Of a stretch of 64,000 bases of DNA, positions 22,912 to 34,929 are shown piece by piece. Below the pieces are notes generated by a model. That model searched no databases. It saw only the letters and a list, made by a program, of their open reading frames with translations, and had not been told where the DNA came from. The position numbers were made by a program, and so were the translations under genes. The number at the start of each line of letters is the position of its first letter. Positions within the stretch are counted from its first letter, which is position 1. Where the stretch lies: NCBI GenBank assembly GCA_963576565.1, contig OY755044.1, forward strand, positions 56,534,108 through 56,598,107, in the 5' to 3' direction. The DNA comes from Aspidapion aeneum (lineage: Eukaryota; Arthropoda; Insecta; Coleoptera; Brentidae).

Positions 22912-23419
22912 GACAGAAGTTAAAGCAACAGTTGGAATAACAATTATTATTTAAAGAACCACTAAACGGATTTTATAGATTTTATAGAATAAAATATTAA
23001 TGCATTTATGAGAAAATGATACTTGATCAAGTATCAAGGAAAATATGTAATTTTTTAGACCGTGAGAGAGCAAAGCGAGAGTTACACATTTTAGGGATAA
23101 AAAATTCCCTTTTTAATAACTGTGTATGAGTTCGATATTTACTTAAATTAATACTGGTAAATTAAATTTGCAAAGCGAATTATTGACAAAAGTAACTTTG
23201 TGAAGTAAATTTTATTAACACAAATTTATGAACCAATAATAATTCTCCAAATTTTTGGTTTGAAACTTGTAGACAATGATTTTGTTTCCAATCCCCCAAA
23301 TGTTATTGTACGATATCAATAGAAATACTGTTAAACATATTTTTATAAATAATTAAACACAAAATCTCGCCGCAGCGAAAATCAATGCTGCAACAGTTTT
23401 AAAAGTGTTGGATGTAAAA

Positions 23420-23625
23420 AATTTGCGAAGCAAATGTGTTAATGGACTAATTTGCGAAGCAAATTTTTCTCAACACAAATTTGCAAAGCAAATTTGGTAA
23501 TAAACTAATTTGCGAAGCAAATTTTTTTCAACACAAATTTGCGAAGCAAATTTGTGATACGGATGTTTTCGCGTAGCGAAAATCATCCGTATGTTTATTG
23601 ATTTTCGCTTGTGGCGAAAATCAAT
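23420..23625. repeat. GCGAAGC hairpin cluster, U1/U2 junction
   Basis: Repeated words AATTTGCGAAGCAAATT, each a 7-bp stem closed by a GAA loop, spaced about 30-40 bp with ACTAATTTG or CAACACAAATTTG between. They are followed by a longer hairpin (ATACGGAT...TTTTCGC GTA GCGAAAA...ATCCGTAT, about 23557-23592) and by TGATTTTCGC TTGTG GCGAAAATCA (about 23599-23623). Each stem can form on either strand. Confidence 0.8.
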
Positions 23626-25665
23626 TACTTGAGCCGCCTCGGCCGTAACATTATTTTTATTTTTATTTTTTTTATTCCGTCCCTAGCACCCCTAGTGTAT
23701 CGCGCTCGAATTTTGACGCTTACTCGGGAACGCTTTGACGTAGAAGGATGAAATTTGGCGCACTGATTAAGAACTTACGGGAGACCAAAAATGTCAATTT
23801 TGGGTCAAATTGGAAAATTTCAAGTAGGGGAAATAGGGGAAAAACTGTCAAAAAGTGACTTTTTTTGATGTACCTCCGTTGGCACACCATAAGTGTCCAG
23901 GGGATTATTCTAGAAACTTGAGATTTTGCACAAGTATACTCTTATGTGTGGTCAGTCAAAAGTCAAGTGCCCCATTTTGGGGCTCTTCTGAATCCCTGCA
24001 GTGACGCATTTTCACTGTACAATAAAATTGGTCAGAATTTCACTGTTTATTTGCCGTTTTTTAAAATATATCTGGTCATTACTCCAAAACTGTTTATTGG
24101 ATTTTAACCAAATTTTAAACATTTGCGGACCTAAGGGAGTGTTCGGTAACCGTATAGTTGGTTTTTAAAATTAGTTTTTGGTTTTTGAGTTTTGAGGATT
24201 TTTCAAAAACTATGCAAGGTTCTTGCAGTCAAAAATACTGAATCGAGAAATTTTTTTGCCCTTACATTTTTTAACAGTTCTCGAACTGCTATCTTTTTAA
24301 GAAAATACCAAAATATTTTTTTAAAAAAGTTTGACTTTTCTAAGTTGTACCGTTTTTGAGTTTGAAAAATAAATATTAAAAAACACGCAAAAATCTCAAC
24401 GGAAATAACACGCATTTTTACAAAAATCGCGATATCTTTAAAACAGTAAGTCCGAATTGGACAAAAATTACACTACTCACTTCGCCAAACCCTTCTACAT
24501 AAAACTTTATTTATAGTTTTAACCTTAATGTAGAGGGCGCTGGTGTAGGGCACTTAACATTTATCAAAACGGTCCAAAATTAATAAAAATCTTATAAAAT
24601 TAAAGGAATTTGCAAATATTTTTTGAAATATAATTGCAATAATAATAGGATTAATTTCATGTTAAAGAGCAGAAAAGAATCTATAAAATGACATATGTCA
24701 TTTTTAAGTTATGGCAAATTTTATGTCTAGGTTTATTTTTAAATTTTATACCCCGAGAAATATTGGTAAAGAGTTAACGAAATACAATATTATAGACAAA
24801 TTAAAAACGTAATTTAAACTCTTTTTGATGCACTGTTTTTGTCGCATTATAAAAAATTATCTGGGACCTATGGTTTTCGAAATTTAACGCAAAATGTTTA
24901 AAAAGCTCCATTAATTTCAAGTATTGTTATTTAAAAAAATTACAATATCTTCAAAACCATGCGTCTGATTTTGACGTAAGTTATACCATTCGCTTACTCG
25001 GACCTTTTTACATAATAATCAGTCAACAGTTTTTTCATTTTCATAGAGCGCGCTTAACAAAGTAACCAGAAATATAAATTTTCTTGTAGATATTAAGAAA
25101 TTCGCAAATGCCACCTTAAACTATATAGTATAGTATACCTTCATTTTAAAGAGCAGAGTAAAATTTGCAAAATACCAGATGTCATTTTTAGGACAGTGTC
25201 TAATTTTAAGTTCCTAGGTTAATTCTTTGGACTATATATTATGAAAAACCTTTGGCAAAAACTAATATTAGGTAGTATTTTACATGACAAATATAACGGA
25301 TAAAAGTGACCTTAATATTTTTTAAAGCAATAAGTTTTTAGCATGACCGGTGAGAGCTACATATTTTAGCGGTAAACAGGCACTTTTATTATATTATATT
25401 AAAATTAAATTAAATTATTCGATAAATTATTATTATAAATTATTATTAAAGTGCAGTGATAATCACAGTTAGCAGTTGTAAGGTGCTGACAAAGGCGAAT
25501 AATGAGTTATTAAATAAATTAAACTTAGTTTTGACTAATTTACAACGTACTTTAACTTCATATAAGGTAAAAATTAGTTAAATGGCAAATGGTTTATTTT
25601 TAAATCAGTGTCCAATTTTAAGCTTCCAGGCTAATTTTTGGATAACTATTTAAAAAGAAACAAAA

Positions 25666-25890
25666 ATTTTTCGTGGTTAAAGCATATACAAAAAGGTTTT
25701 GTTTCTCTTGTATTTTTTCGTGAGCAAAGTTTCTTTTGTATGAAGATGAGATTTATATACTGTCTCTCTAGCGAAACAGTTAATAGGTGTCCATTAGGTC
25801 TTGGACCCCGTGAGTGTACAGCTTTTGAGCTGCCCACGGAAAAATACAAGAGAAACAAAACCTTTTTATACCTGCTTATCCTCGAATATT
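25666..25890 (+). repeat. module b1 of U2, hammerhead deleted
   Basis: Inverted arms (AAAAAGGTTTTGTTTCTCTT at about 25690 and its complement at about 25845-25870) enclose a shortened interior. Only AGCGAAACAGTTAA of the ribozyme remains near 25772; the strand with the CTGANGA core and stem I is lost. Confidence 0.7.
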
Positions 25891-26727
25891 TTTGTTCTTT
25901 TTGGTCACGGAATCTTTTTAGTCACGGATCCTAAACTGTAACGTTTTAAATATATTTCGCAAAACAATAATAATGGGATATTACCTTCAAATGCAGTGGA
26001 TAAAAGTGAATTTGAATTTTTTCTTAAAGAAATAGGTTTTTAGCATGAGCGAGGCCCAAAGGAATGTTAGGTAACTCTCCAATTGAATTTTTTAAATTAT
26101 GAGTTTTGACGATTTTTCAAAAACTATGTAGATTTTTGCAGCCACAATACTAAATCGAAATTTTTGCCCTTTCACTTTTTTGCAGTTCCTAAGCCGCTAT
26201 CTATTTAAGAAAAGACCCCTGTTCAACGATGCATTGGTCGATGAGATTAGGAAAAGCAGAAACGAGTATAATATTAGTTTATGGGAAAAGCAAGTAGCTC
26301 TTCAGTGGCGTCCGTAAATTGGGATTATTTCGAAAAAACATGTTTATTTTAGGTTTTATAAAATTTACTCAAAAATTACACTTTTTTTATTGTAGAAAAT
26401 ATAATTTCCTTTTAAAAGCTTTAATATAATGTGGGGTTTATTTCACAGGTAAGCCTACAGGGGCGTACTTATAAAAATAAATTTTCAACAATAACCAAAA
26501 TAAACAATTTTTATTACATAATTTGTCTATTTAAAAAAAAACTACTTTTTACCTTATTATATCCTACATCCCTTTTTTCAAGAAAATATCACAAAAATGT
26601 TTTTTAGTAATTTTTGACAGTGACGTGTGAAATATATTTGGCAAAATATTTAAGAAAACTTTTCCAAACTAGTAAAAACTTTTCATTTTAAAATTTATAT
26701 TGGAGAACTTATTAAATTATTTTTCCA

Positions 26728-27045
26728 TGGGCATAGTTTCTTTTGTATTCGGAAGATGTCGCCACTTATGTATAAAGCATACAGTATTGCAGGCATTATT
26801 TTTCATTTCTCTTACCAATATCGTGAGATGAGTTTTATATATACCGTCACTCTAACTTTACAAAGGTGTTACATTGACCATGCAGTGTTCTGAAGAGTCC
26901 TTTAAGCACGTAATAGTTCAACACTTAATAGGTGGCCATTAGATCTTGGACCCCCGTGGGTGTACAGCATTCGAGCTGCCCACGGAAAAACACAAGAAGA
27001 ACAAAACCTTTCTACACCCGATTATCCACGAAAAAATTTTATTTT
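26728..27045 (+). repeat. module b2 of U2, hammerhead degenerate
   Basis: The right arm is present (about 26975-27040), the left arm truncated. The ribozyme block at 26884-26925 keeps stem I strands AGTGTT and AACACT and the core CTGAAGA, but GAAA has become GTAA and stem III is deleted, so it cannot cleave. Confidence 0.65.
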
Positions 27046-27876
27046 CTGTATTAACGGGTACCAAACTTTACGTTTTAAATATATTTCGTAAAACATTTAA
27101 AAAAACTTTTCGAAACTAGTAAAAACCTTTAATTTTAAAATGTATATTGGAGAACTTGGCTATACTTTTATCTCAATTATTATATAGATTTCTCTTAGTT
27201 TCTGTCAGTCTGTCAAATCACAGCTCTCTAGCGTTTCTGGAAGTTGGTAATGTTACTTTTACATAACTACATGTATAGGGAAGGGGAGTAAATTATAATT
27301 TCGGGTTTATTATTTTTTCCTATAGTTTTGTCATAGTTCCTATCAGTCTGCAAGGCATCTTTTTAGACTATATTGTGTATCCATTTGGATACGCAGTCCT
27401 TCAGATTGGATACCCAGTAAACAGGAAATGGATACCTACTTTTGGGCCTTGGCCTTTTATAAAATATAATTAAAATGTGATACCTAAAATACAGGGTGTA
27501 ATTTAAATGATGAACCAATCTTTAAGAGATGGTGCGGAAGGGCCAAAGCAGACAAAAAGTTCAAATAACTTTTTGCCAAGTTATAGCATTTTTGTTTCGA
27601 AAGTAGGGAAAAACGATGAATTTTAAAATATCAAATTGAACAACGTTGCTTTTTTTCAAGAAAATATAGATAGGTTAAGAATACAGTGTGGCCAAATAAT
27701 CTTTGGAATACGTATAAATTTCTCAATTCTTTTAAGAATTAATATTTTTATGAGCTATTAAATTTACACAAAAGAAATTGAAATAGATTTTTGTACATGT
27801 CTAAAGGACCCTTAAAACAAATATAAAATAATAATATTAGCACTATATTTTAACGATTTTTGGTAATAATTTTAAG

Positions 27877-29660
27877 TCTATCTATCTATCTATCTATTTA
27901 GCTTTCTTCGATCCATCTTTGGACATAGGCCTCCCCCAATATCTTCCACTCTTCTCTGTCTGTCGCCCTGTTCATCCATCTAGTCCCTGCATGTCTCTTG
28001 AAATCGTCCGCTATCTCATTTGGGGTCTTCCCCTACTTCTTTTATTTTGCCAAGGTCTCCAGTCTACAATGCATTTGTTTCATCGATTGTCTTTCAGTTT
28101 GATATTTTGACCAGCAAATTTCCATTTTAATTTTGCTACCTCTCCTCTGACATCCCTTACTTTTGTTTTATTTCTTATCCATTCATTCCTTTTTCTATCT
28201 GTTAACTTTACATGTAACATTTGTCTTTCCATGGATCTTTGGGCTTTTGTTACTTTATCCATGTTTGATTTTGTAAGCGTCCAGGTCTGGGATCCATATG
28301 TGAGCACAGGAAGAATACATTGGTTATACACTTTCGTTTTAAGGTACTGAGGATATTTTTTATTTTTTATTATGTAGCTTAATTTACCGAATGCTGCCCA
28401 GGCCAATCTTCCTCGTCTCTTGATTTCAGCTGTTTGGTTTTCTTTTTTTAGTTTAATAATTTGTCTCAAATATTATTCATCTACTTGCTCTATTTTTTCT
28501 TGGTTTATTCTGGTGATATCTTCATCTGTGTTTGTTATGATTTTAGTTTTAGTGTAGTTCATACACAAGCCTATATTTTTAGCTGCTGTATCCAGTTCTC
28601 CCAGCATTTTTATAAGTTCCTTTTTCTTATCTGTTATTAAGGCAATATCGTCAGCATATCCTAGGTGGTTCAAGTATTGTCCGCTTACTTTGATGCCTAT
28701 TTCTTCCCAGTCTAAGTTTTTAAAAACATCTTCTAGGGCCTGGTTAAATAGTTTAGCGGATATTGTGTCATCCTGTCTGACACCTTTTCTTATGCGGATT
28801 GGCTTGGTCCCTTCGTGGATTTTGATTGATGTTGTTGCTTCGCTATATATATTGGCTATTAAATCTGCTACTAATTAAAGATGCTTTTACTGCCCAGTGC
28901 TCAATACTATCAAAAGCTTTTTCAAAGTCTATAAACGCAATATAGAGTAAAATGTTGTATTCGTTGGCTCGCTCTATTAGAATTTTCGTGGTTAGCAGGT
29001 GGTCAACTGTATTGAAACCCTTTCTGAAGCCTGCTTGTTCTTTTGATTGATATCCGTCAATTTTTGTTTTTAGTCTATCTTTTAATATTTTCGTGAAAAA
29101 CTTATAAATTACATTGGGGAGTGTTATAGGTCGATAGTTTTTTAGGTCTGCCCTATCGCCTTTCTTGGGTAGAATAATGGTTACTGATTCTTTCCAGTTG
29201 TTTGGGATTACTACAGTTTTACCACCGTACTTTAGCATTTCTGCCGTTACTCCGTCTTTTCCAGGTGATTTGTTATTTTTCATTTTCTTTAATGCTCTCT
29301 TTATTTCCGTTTTGATTATTTCGGGTTGTAATTCTGAGTTTATGTTCTTTATTTTTGTTTGGAGTTTCTTTATGGTTTCTCGCGATGGTTCCCTTTTTGT
29401 TTGGTATAATTTTGTATAGAATAGCGTGTGATATTTATAATATAGACACCCAGCTAGCTTAATATTCGACATCATGAGGCTTCGGGCGCCCCCCCCCCCC
29501 CAAGAGGCCTCGGGCCCCCCCAAGACATATTCCTAGGTGCGCCACTGATATAGATAATATATAGAGTCGGTCTTAGACATTTTATATTCCTGTTATTTTC
29601 TATAACTCTTTCAACTTTTATTTCTTGGCACTTTTCTTTTAAAAAATCCCCTATTTTGGA
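27877..29660 (-). mobile_element. RTE-like retrotransposon copy in U2
   Basis: Same insertion site and 3' TAGA tail (about 27877-27897) as in U1 and U3. The 5' part is replaced: a segment of about 220 bp at about 29360-29575, with a C-rich run near 29491-29520 and the word GTGCGCCACTG, is absent from the U3 copy and looks like a secondary insertion or rearrangement. Confidence 0.8.
27900..29420 (-). pseudogene. RTE-like reverse transcriptase, broken (U2)
   Basis: Recognisable in order: finger region (NNKSPGKDGVTAEMLKYGG, GDRADLKNYRPITL), AGFRKGFNTVDHLLTTKI, IAFIDFEKAFDSIEHW, the YADD box (GYADDIALITDK, about 28650) and the C-terminal domain (QCILPVLTYGSQTWTL, GKLSYIIK). Frame breaks fall near 28860 and 28470. 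It complements the U1 copy, which lacks the finger region, showing that the shared ancestor was longer. Confidence 0.85.
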
Positions 29661-31422
29661 TATTAATTTTGAGTATTTCTATTTATTGTCAAATAATTTT
29701 ACCATTTAATTATTACCCTTCTTGTCATGCATAATTTCAGAAAATGTCGATTTTCTGTTATGATTTTTTAGGAAGTTATAACAAAAAATAAAATAATAGC
29801 TGTTAAGTTTGGCACCCTTTATCTAAAAAACAAAGAAGTATAATGCAAAATATAATAAGAAAAAGTCCTTCTTTTGATCTTTTCTACCACCTATTAAAGT
29901 TTGCTATTATTACATCCTGATATTATGTTAAATGTTTGTATGTTATGGTAAGAATTTTAAGATATTTGAAAGTATCAATTTGGTCTGAAAAAAAAACCAT
30001 TTATAAAAGTGAGCGCTTTTCAAATATACCTGGTGGGCAAAAAACCCGACAAAATGTTTTTCGTTATAACTCACCAACTATAACACCAATTTTACCAAAG
30101 CAAAGAGTATTTGGCAGGGATTGATTGATCGAACATTATGTCGGAAATGTTAGATATTTTTTTGTTTGTAAGAAAGCTCTATCTTTGTTAAGCACAACGA
30201 GATAGGAATCGTTAAAAACGATTTCGGTCCCTAAAAATTGATTTTTGCTTCAACTATATTGTTTTACAGGTTGTAACGATTGTCTTCTAAATCCTGTCTG
30301 TATTAATTTCCTTATAAATAAATTTTTGCCGAACCGATTTTAATAAAATATAAAGTGGAACAGATTGATTGCTTTTAAAAGATCACTATTAAAATTTGCC
30401 GTCATTGTAAAATCCAAAATGGCGGTCATAAAAACTTTAATTTTTAAAAAAGCTGTTTATTCTTATATTTTTTGAAAATTTTTTGATTTTTTTCGGAAAA
30501 GTTTTACAGATTATGCGATTGCCTTGCCATTTCAATGTGCATTCATTTCCTCATAAATTCATTATTACTAAACTGACAATAAAATAAAAAGCATCATGGT
30601 GAAATTCTCCGCCGACTCTAAATATTGACCCTCCATAAAGGATAGTTGTTTCTTATGTTACGATAAATTTTTCGACCCTTTTTTGAATTTACTTATTAGA
30701 TCCACCACTCACAACGAGGTACTAATCATAAAAAATAAATCCTCGCAACATACAAAGAAGTGATCCTTTCAAGAAGGACAAATTTGACTTTTTTCCAATA
30801 TCTTTGGATTTAAAATTGTCGAAAAATTTCAATAGTTTTGTTCAAAGAGCAATACTTTTTTTTATTATTGAAATCGGTTCAGTGAATTTATAAGTAAATT
30901 ATTGCAGACCGAAGTTAAAGCAACAGTTGGAATAACAATTATTATTTAAACAACCACTAAACGGATTTTATAGATTTTATAAAATAAAATATTAATGAAT
31001 TTATGAGGAAATGATACTTGATAAGTATCAAGGAAAATATGTAATTTTTTGAGACCGTGAGTCTGTCGCATGAGCAAAGCGAGAGTTACAAATTTTAGGG
31101 ATGAAAAATTCCCTTTTTAATAACTGTGTATGAGTTCGATATTAACTTAAATTAATACTGGTAAATTAAATTTGCAAAGCGAATTATTGACAAAAGTAAC
31201 TTTGTGAAGTAAATTTTATTAACACAAATTTATGAACCAATAATAATTTTCCAAATTCTTGGTTTGAAACTTGTAGAAAATGATTTTGTTTCCAATACCC
31301 CAAATGTTATTGTACGATATCAATAGAAATACTGTTAAACATATTTTTATAAATAATTAAACACAAAATCTCGCCGCAGCGAAAATCAATGCTGCAACAG
31401 TTTTAAAAGTGTTGGATGTAAA

Positions 31423-31725
31423 AAATTTGCGAAGCAAATGTGTTAATGAACTAATTTGCTAAGCAAATTTTTCTCAACACAAATTTGCAAAGCAAATTTG
31501 TTAATAAACTAATTTGCAAAGCAAATTTTTCTCAACACAAATTTGCGAAGCAAATTTGTTAATAAACTAATTTGCGAAACAAATTTTTTTCAACACAAAT
31601 TTGCGAAGCGAACCGAACCGAACCGAACACAAATTCGCTTCGCAAATTTGTGATACGGATGTTTTCGCGTAGCGAAAATCATCCGTATGTTTATTGATTT
31701 TCGCTTGTGGCGAAAATCAATAACT
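31423..31725. repeat. GCGAAGC hairpin cluster, U2/U3 junction
   Basis: Largest of the clusters: at least seven AATTTGC GAA GCAAATT-type stems. Near 31605-31640 a GAACC run interrupts and is followed by the complement word TTCGCTTCGCAAATTTG. The same two longer hairpins as at 23.56-23.62 kb follow. Confidence 0.8.
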
Positions 31726-33720
31726 TGAGCCGCCTCGGCCGTAACAATATTTTTATTTATTTTTTATTTTTTTTATTCCGTCCCTAGCACCCCTAGTGTA
31801 TCGCGCTCGAATTTTGACGCTTACTCGGGAACGCTTCGACGTAAAAGGACGAAATTTGGCGCACTGATTAAGAACTTACGGGAGACCAAAAATGTCAATT
31901 TTGGGTCAAATCGGAAAATTTCAAGTAGGGGAAATAGGGGAAAAACCGTCAAAAAGTGACTTTTTTTGATGTACCTCCGTTGGCACACCATAAGTGTCGA
32001 GGGGATTATTCTAGAAACTTGAGATTTTGCACAAGTGTACTCTTATGTGTGGTCAGGAAGCCTGTTGTTTTTCAGCCAGATCGGAAAAAGTCAAGTGCCC
32101 CATTTTGGGGCTCTTCTGAATCCCTGCAGTGACGCATTTTCACTGTACAATAAAATTGGTCAGAATTTCACTGTTTATTTGCCGTTTTTTAAAATATATC
32201 TGGTCATTACTCCAAAACTGTTTAATGGATTTTAACCAAATTTTAAACATTTGCGGACCTAAGGGAGTGTTCGGTAACCGTATAGTTGGTTTTTAAAATT
32301 AGTTTTTGGTTTTTGAGTTTTGAGGATTTTTCAAAAACTATGCAAGGTTTTTGCAGTCAAAAATACTGAATCGAGAAATTTTTTTGTCCTTACACTTTTT
32401 GACAGTTCTCGAACTGCTATCTTTTTAAGAAAATACCAAAATATTTTTTTTAAAAAGTTCGACTTTTCTAAGTTGTACCGTTTTTGAGTTTGAAAAATAA
32501 ATACTAAAAAACACGCAAAAATCACAACGGAAATAACACGCATTAACACGCATTTTTACAAAAATCGCGATATCTTTAAAACAGTAGGTCCGAATTGGAC
32601 AAAAGTTACACTACTCACTTCGCCGAACCTTTCTACATAAAACTTTATTTATAGTTCTAACCTTAATGTAGAGGGCGCTGGTGTAGGGCACTTAACATTT
32701 ATTAAAACGGTCCAAAATTAATAAAAATCTTATAAAATTAAAGGAATTTGCAAATATTTTTTGAAATATAATTCCAATAATAATAGGATTAATTTCATGT
32801 TAAAAAAGAGACAAAAATCTTTAAAATGACATATGTCATTTTTAAGTTATGACAAAATTTTAGTTTCTAGGTTTATTTTTTGATCAAATACCGCGAAAAA
32901 TATTTGTAAAACGTCAACGAAATAGAATCTTATACACAAATTGGTTGAAATTAAAACTTTTTTTGATGCATTAAGTCTGTAACATGAGAGGAGCCGGAGC
33001 TACAATTCGTTTCATTATAAAATAAATTATCTTGGACCGATAGTTTTTGATGTTTATCCCAAAATATTTAAAAAGCTCAATAAATTTCATGTATTTTTAT
33101 TAAAAAAATTACGATATCTTCAAAACCATACGTCAGATTTTGACGGAAGTTACACCATTCGCTTACTCGAACCTTTTAACATAATAATCAGTCAACAGTT
33201 TTATCATTTTGTAGAGCGCGCTTAACAAAGTAACCAAAATTAAAAATTGTCGGTTCATAGATAAGAAAGTCGCAAATGCCACATTTAACTATAGTATAGT
33301 ATACTTTCATTTTAAAGAGCAGAATAAAATTTGCAAAATAGCAGATGTCATTTTTAAGTCAGTGTCTATTTAATTCTTCCTAGGTTAATTCTTTGGATTA
33401 TATATTAGGCAGAATGTTTGGCAAAAACTAATATTAGTATTTTACACGCCAAATTCAAAGGATAAAAGTGACATTAATATTTTTTTAAAGCAATAAGTTT
33501 TTAGCATGAGGGGAGCGAGAGCTACATACTTTAGCGATAAAAAGGCACTTTAATTAAATTACATTATTATTAAAGTCCAGTGATAATAACATCAGTTGTA
33601 AGGGGTTGGCAAAGGCAAATAATGAGTAGTTATTAAATGAATTACACTTAGTTGACTAATTAACATTTTATTTTTGAATCAGTGTCCAATTCCAAGGCTA
33701 AATATTAAAAAAAAAAAAAA

Positions 33721-34080
33721 AATTCGTGGCTAAACGTATATAAAAAGGTTTTGTTTCTCTTGTATTATTCCATGAGCATAGTATCTTTTGTATTCGGTAG
33801 ATGTCGCCACTTGTGCTTAAAGCATACCGTATTGCAGACATTATTTTTCATTTCTCTTATCAATATCGTAAGATGAAATTTATATACCGTCTCTCCAACT
33901 TTACAAAGGTGTTACATTGGCCATGCACGGTTCTGAAGGCTTCCTTAGGCACGAAACAGTTAACTGTCAACACTTAATGGGTGGCCATTAGATCTTGAAC
34001 CCCCGTGGGTGTACAGCATTCGAGCTGCCCACGGAAAACACAAGAGGAACAAAAGCTTTCTACACCCGATTATCCACGAA
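33721..34080 (+). repeat. hammerhead module of U3, bounded by inverted repeats
   Basis: Inverted arms as in U1. The ribozyme block at 33927-33974 has GAAA, the palindrome CAGTTAACTG and TC, but the core is CTGAAGG, stem II is poor and the stem I strand is ACGGTT. It is probably inactive and shares its lesions with U1. Confidence 0.7.
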
Positions 34081-34929
34081 AAAATTTTATTTTCTTTATT
34101 CACGGGTGCCAAACTTTACGTTTTAAATATATTTCGCAAAACATTTAAAAAAACTTTTCGAAACTAGTAAAAACCTTTAATTTTAAAATGTATATTGGAG
34201 AACTTGGCTATACTTTTATCTCAATTATTATATAGATTTCTCTTAGTTTCTGTCAGTCTGTCAAATCACAGCTCTCTAGCGTTTCTGGAAGTTGGTAATG
34301 TTACTTTTACATAACTTTACATATATAGGGAAGGGGAGTAAATTATAATTTCGGTTTTTTTATTTTTTCCTATAGTTTTGTCATAGTTCCTATCAGTCTG
34401 CAAGACATCTTTTTAGACTATATTGTGTATCCATTTGGATACGCAGTCCTTCAGATTGGATACCCAGTAAACAGGAAATGGATACCTACTTTTGGGCCTT
34501 GGCCTTTTATAAAATATAATTAAAATATGATACCTAAAATACAGGGTGCACTTTAAATGATGAACCAATCTTTAAGAGATGGTGCGGAAGGTCCAAAGCA
34601 GACAAAAAGTTCAAATAACTTTTTGCCAAGTTATAGCATTTTTTAAATTTGGAAAGTAGGGAAAAGCGATGAATTTTAAAATATCAAATTGAATAACGTT
34701 GCTTTTTTTCAAGAAAATATAGATAGGTTAAGGATACAGTGTGGCCAAATAATCTTTGGAATACGTATAAATTTCTCAATTCTTTTAAGAATTAATATTT
34801 TTATGAGCTATTTAATTTACACAAAAGAAATTGAAATAGATTTTTGTACATGTCTAAAGGACCCTTAAAACAAATATAAAATAATAATATTAGCACTATA
34901 TTTTAACGATTTTTGGTAAAAATTTTAAG

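Larger units (their letters stand above)
15423..23594. repeat. macrorepeat unit U1 (type A)
   Basis: First unit of a tandem macrorepeat. Units are delimited by a hairpin and the word GCCGCCTCGGCCGTAAC (here at about 15461, then 23631, 31728 and 39025). Order of landmarks: GCCTATTGTTTTTCAGCC block (about 15670), hammerhead module (17321-17667), GGATAC-rich block (about 19505-19565), RTE insertion, TTGTAACGATTGTCTTCTAA block (about 22065), GCGAAGC hairpin cluster. U1 lacks the block around TATCGCGCTCGAATTTTGAC present at the start of U2-U5. U1-specific insertions are the 1.5-kb repeat at 17739-19226 and the MITE at 22712-22911. The unit itself has no coding capacity. Confidence 0.9.
23595..31690. 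repeat. macrorepeat unit U2 (type B)
   Basis: Second tandem unit. Landmarks are in the same order as in U1. It shares type-B wording with U4 and U5 (for example TATCTGGGACCTATGGTTTT near 24858 and GAGAAATATTGGTAAAG near 24746, where type A differs). It has an extra 1.3-kb segment with a second module copy (25.66-27.05 kb) that type A lacks. It carries the RTE insertion. Confidence 0.9.

Noticed and set aside
23420..23625. CRISPR-like array (regular short palindromic repeats with spacers)
   Set aside because: The spacers are themselves near-identical and the repeats are 17 bp. Eukaryotic transposon context throughout; no cas genes.
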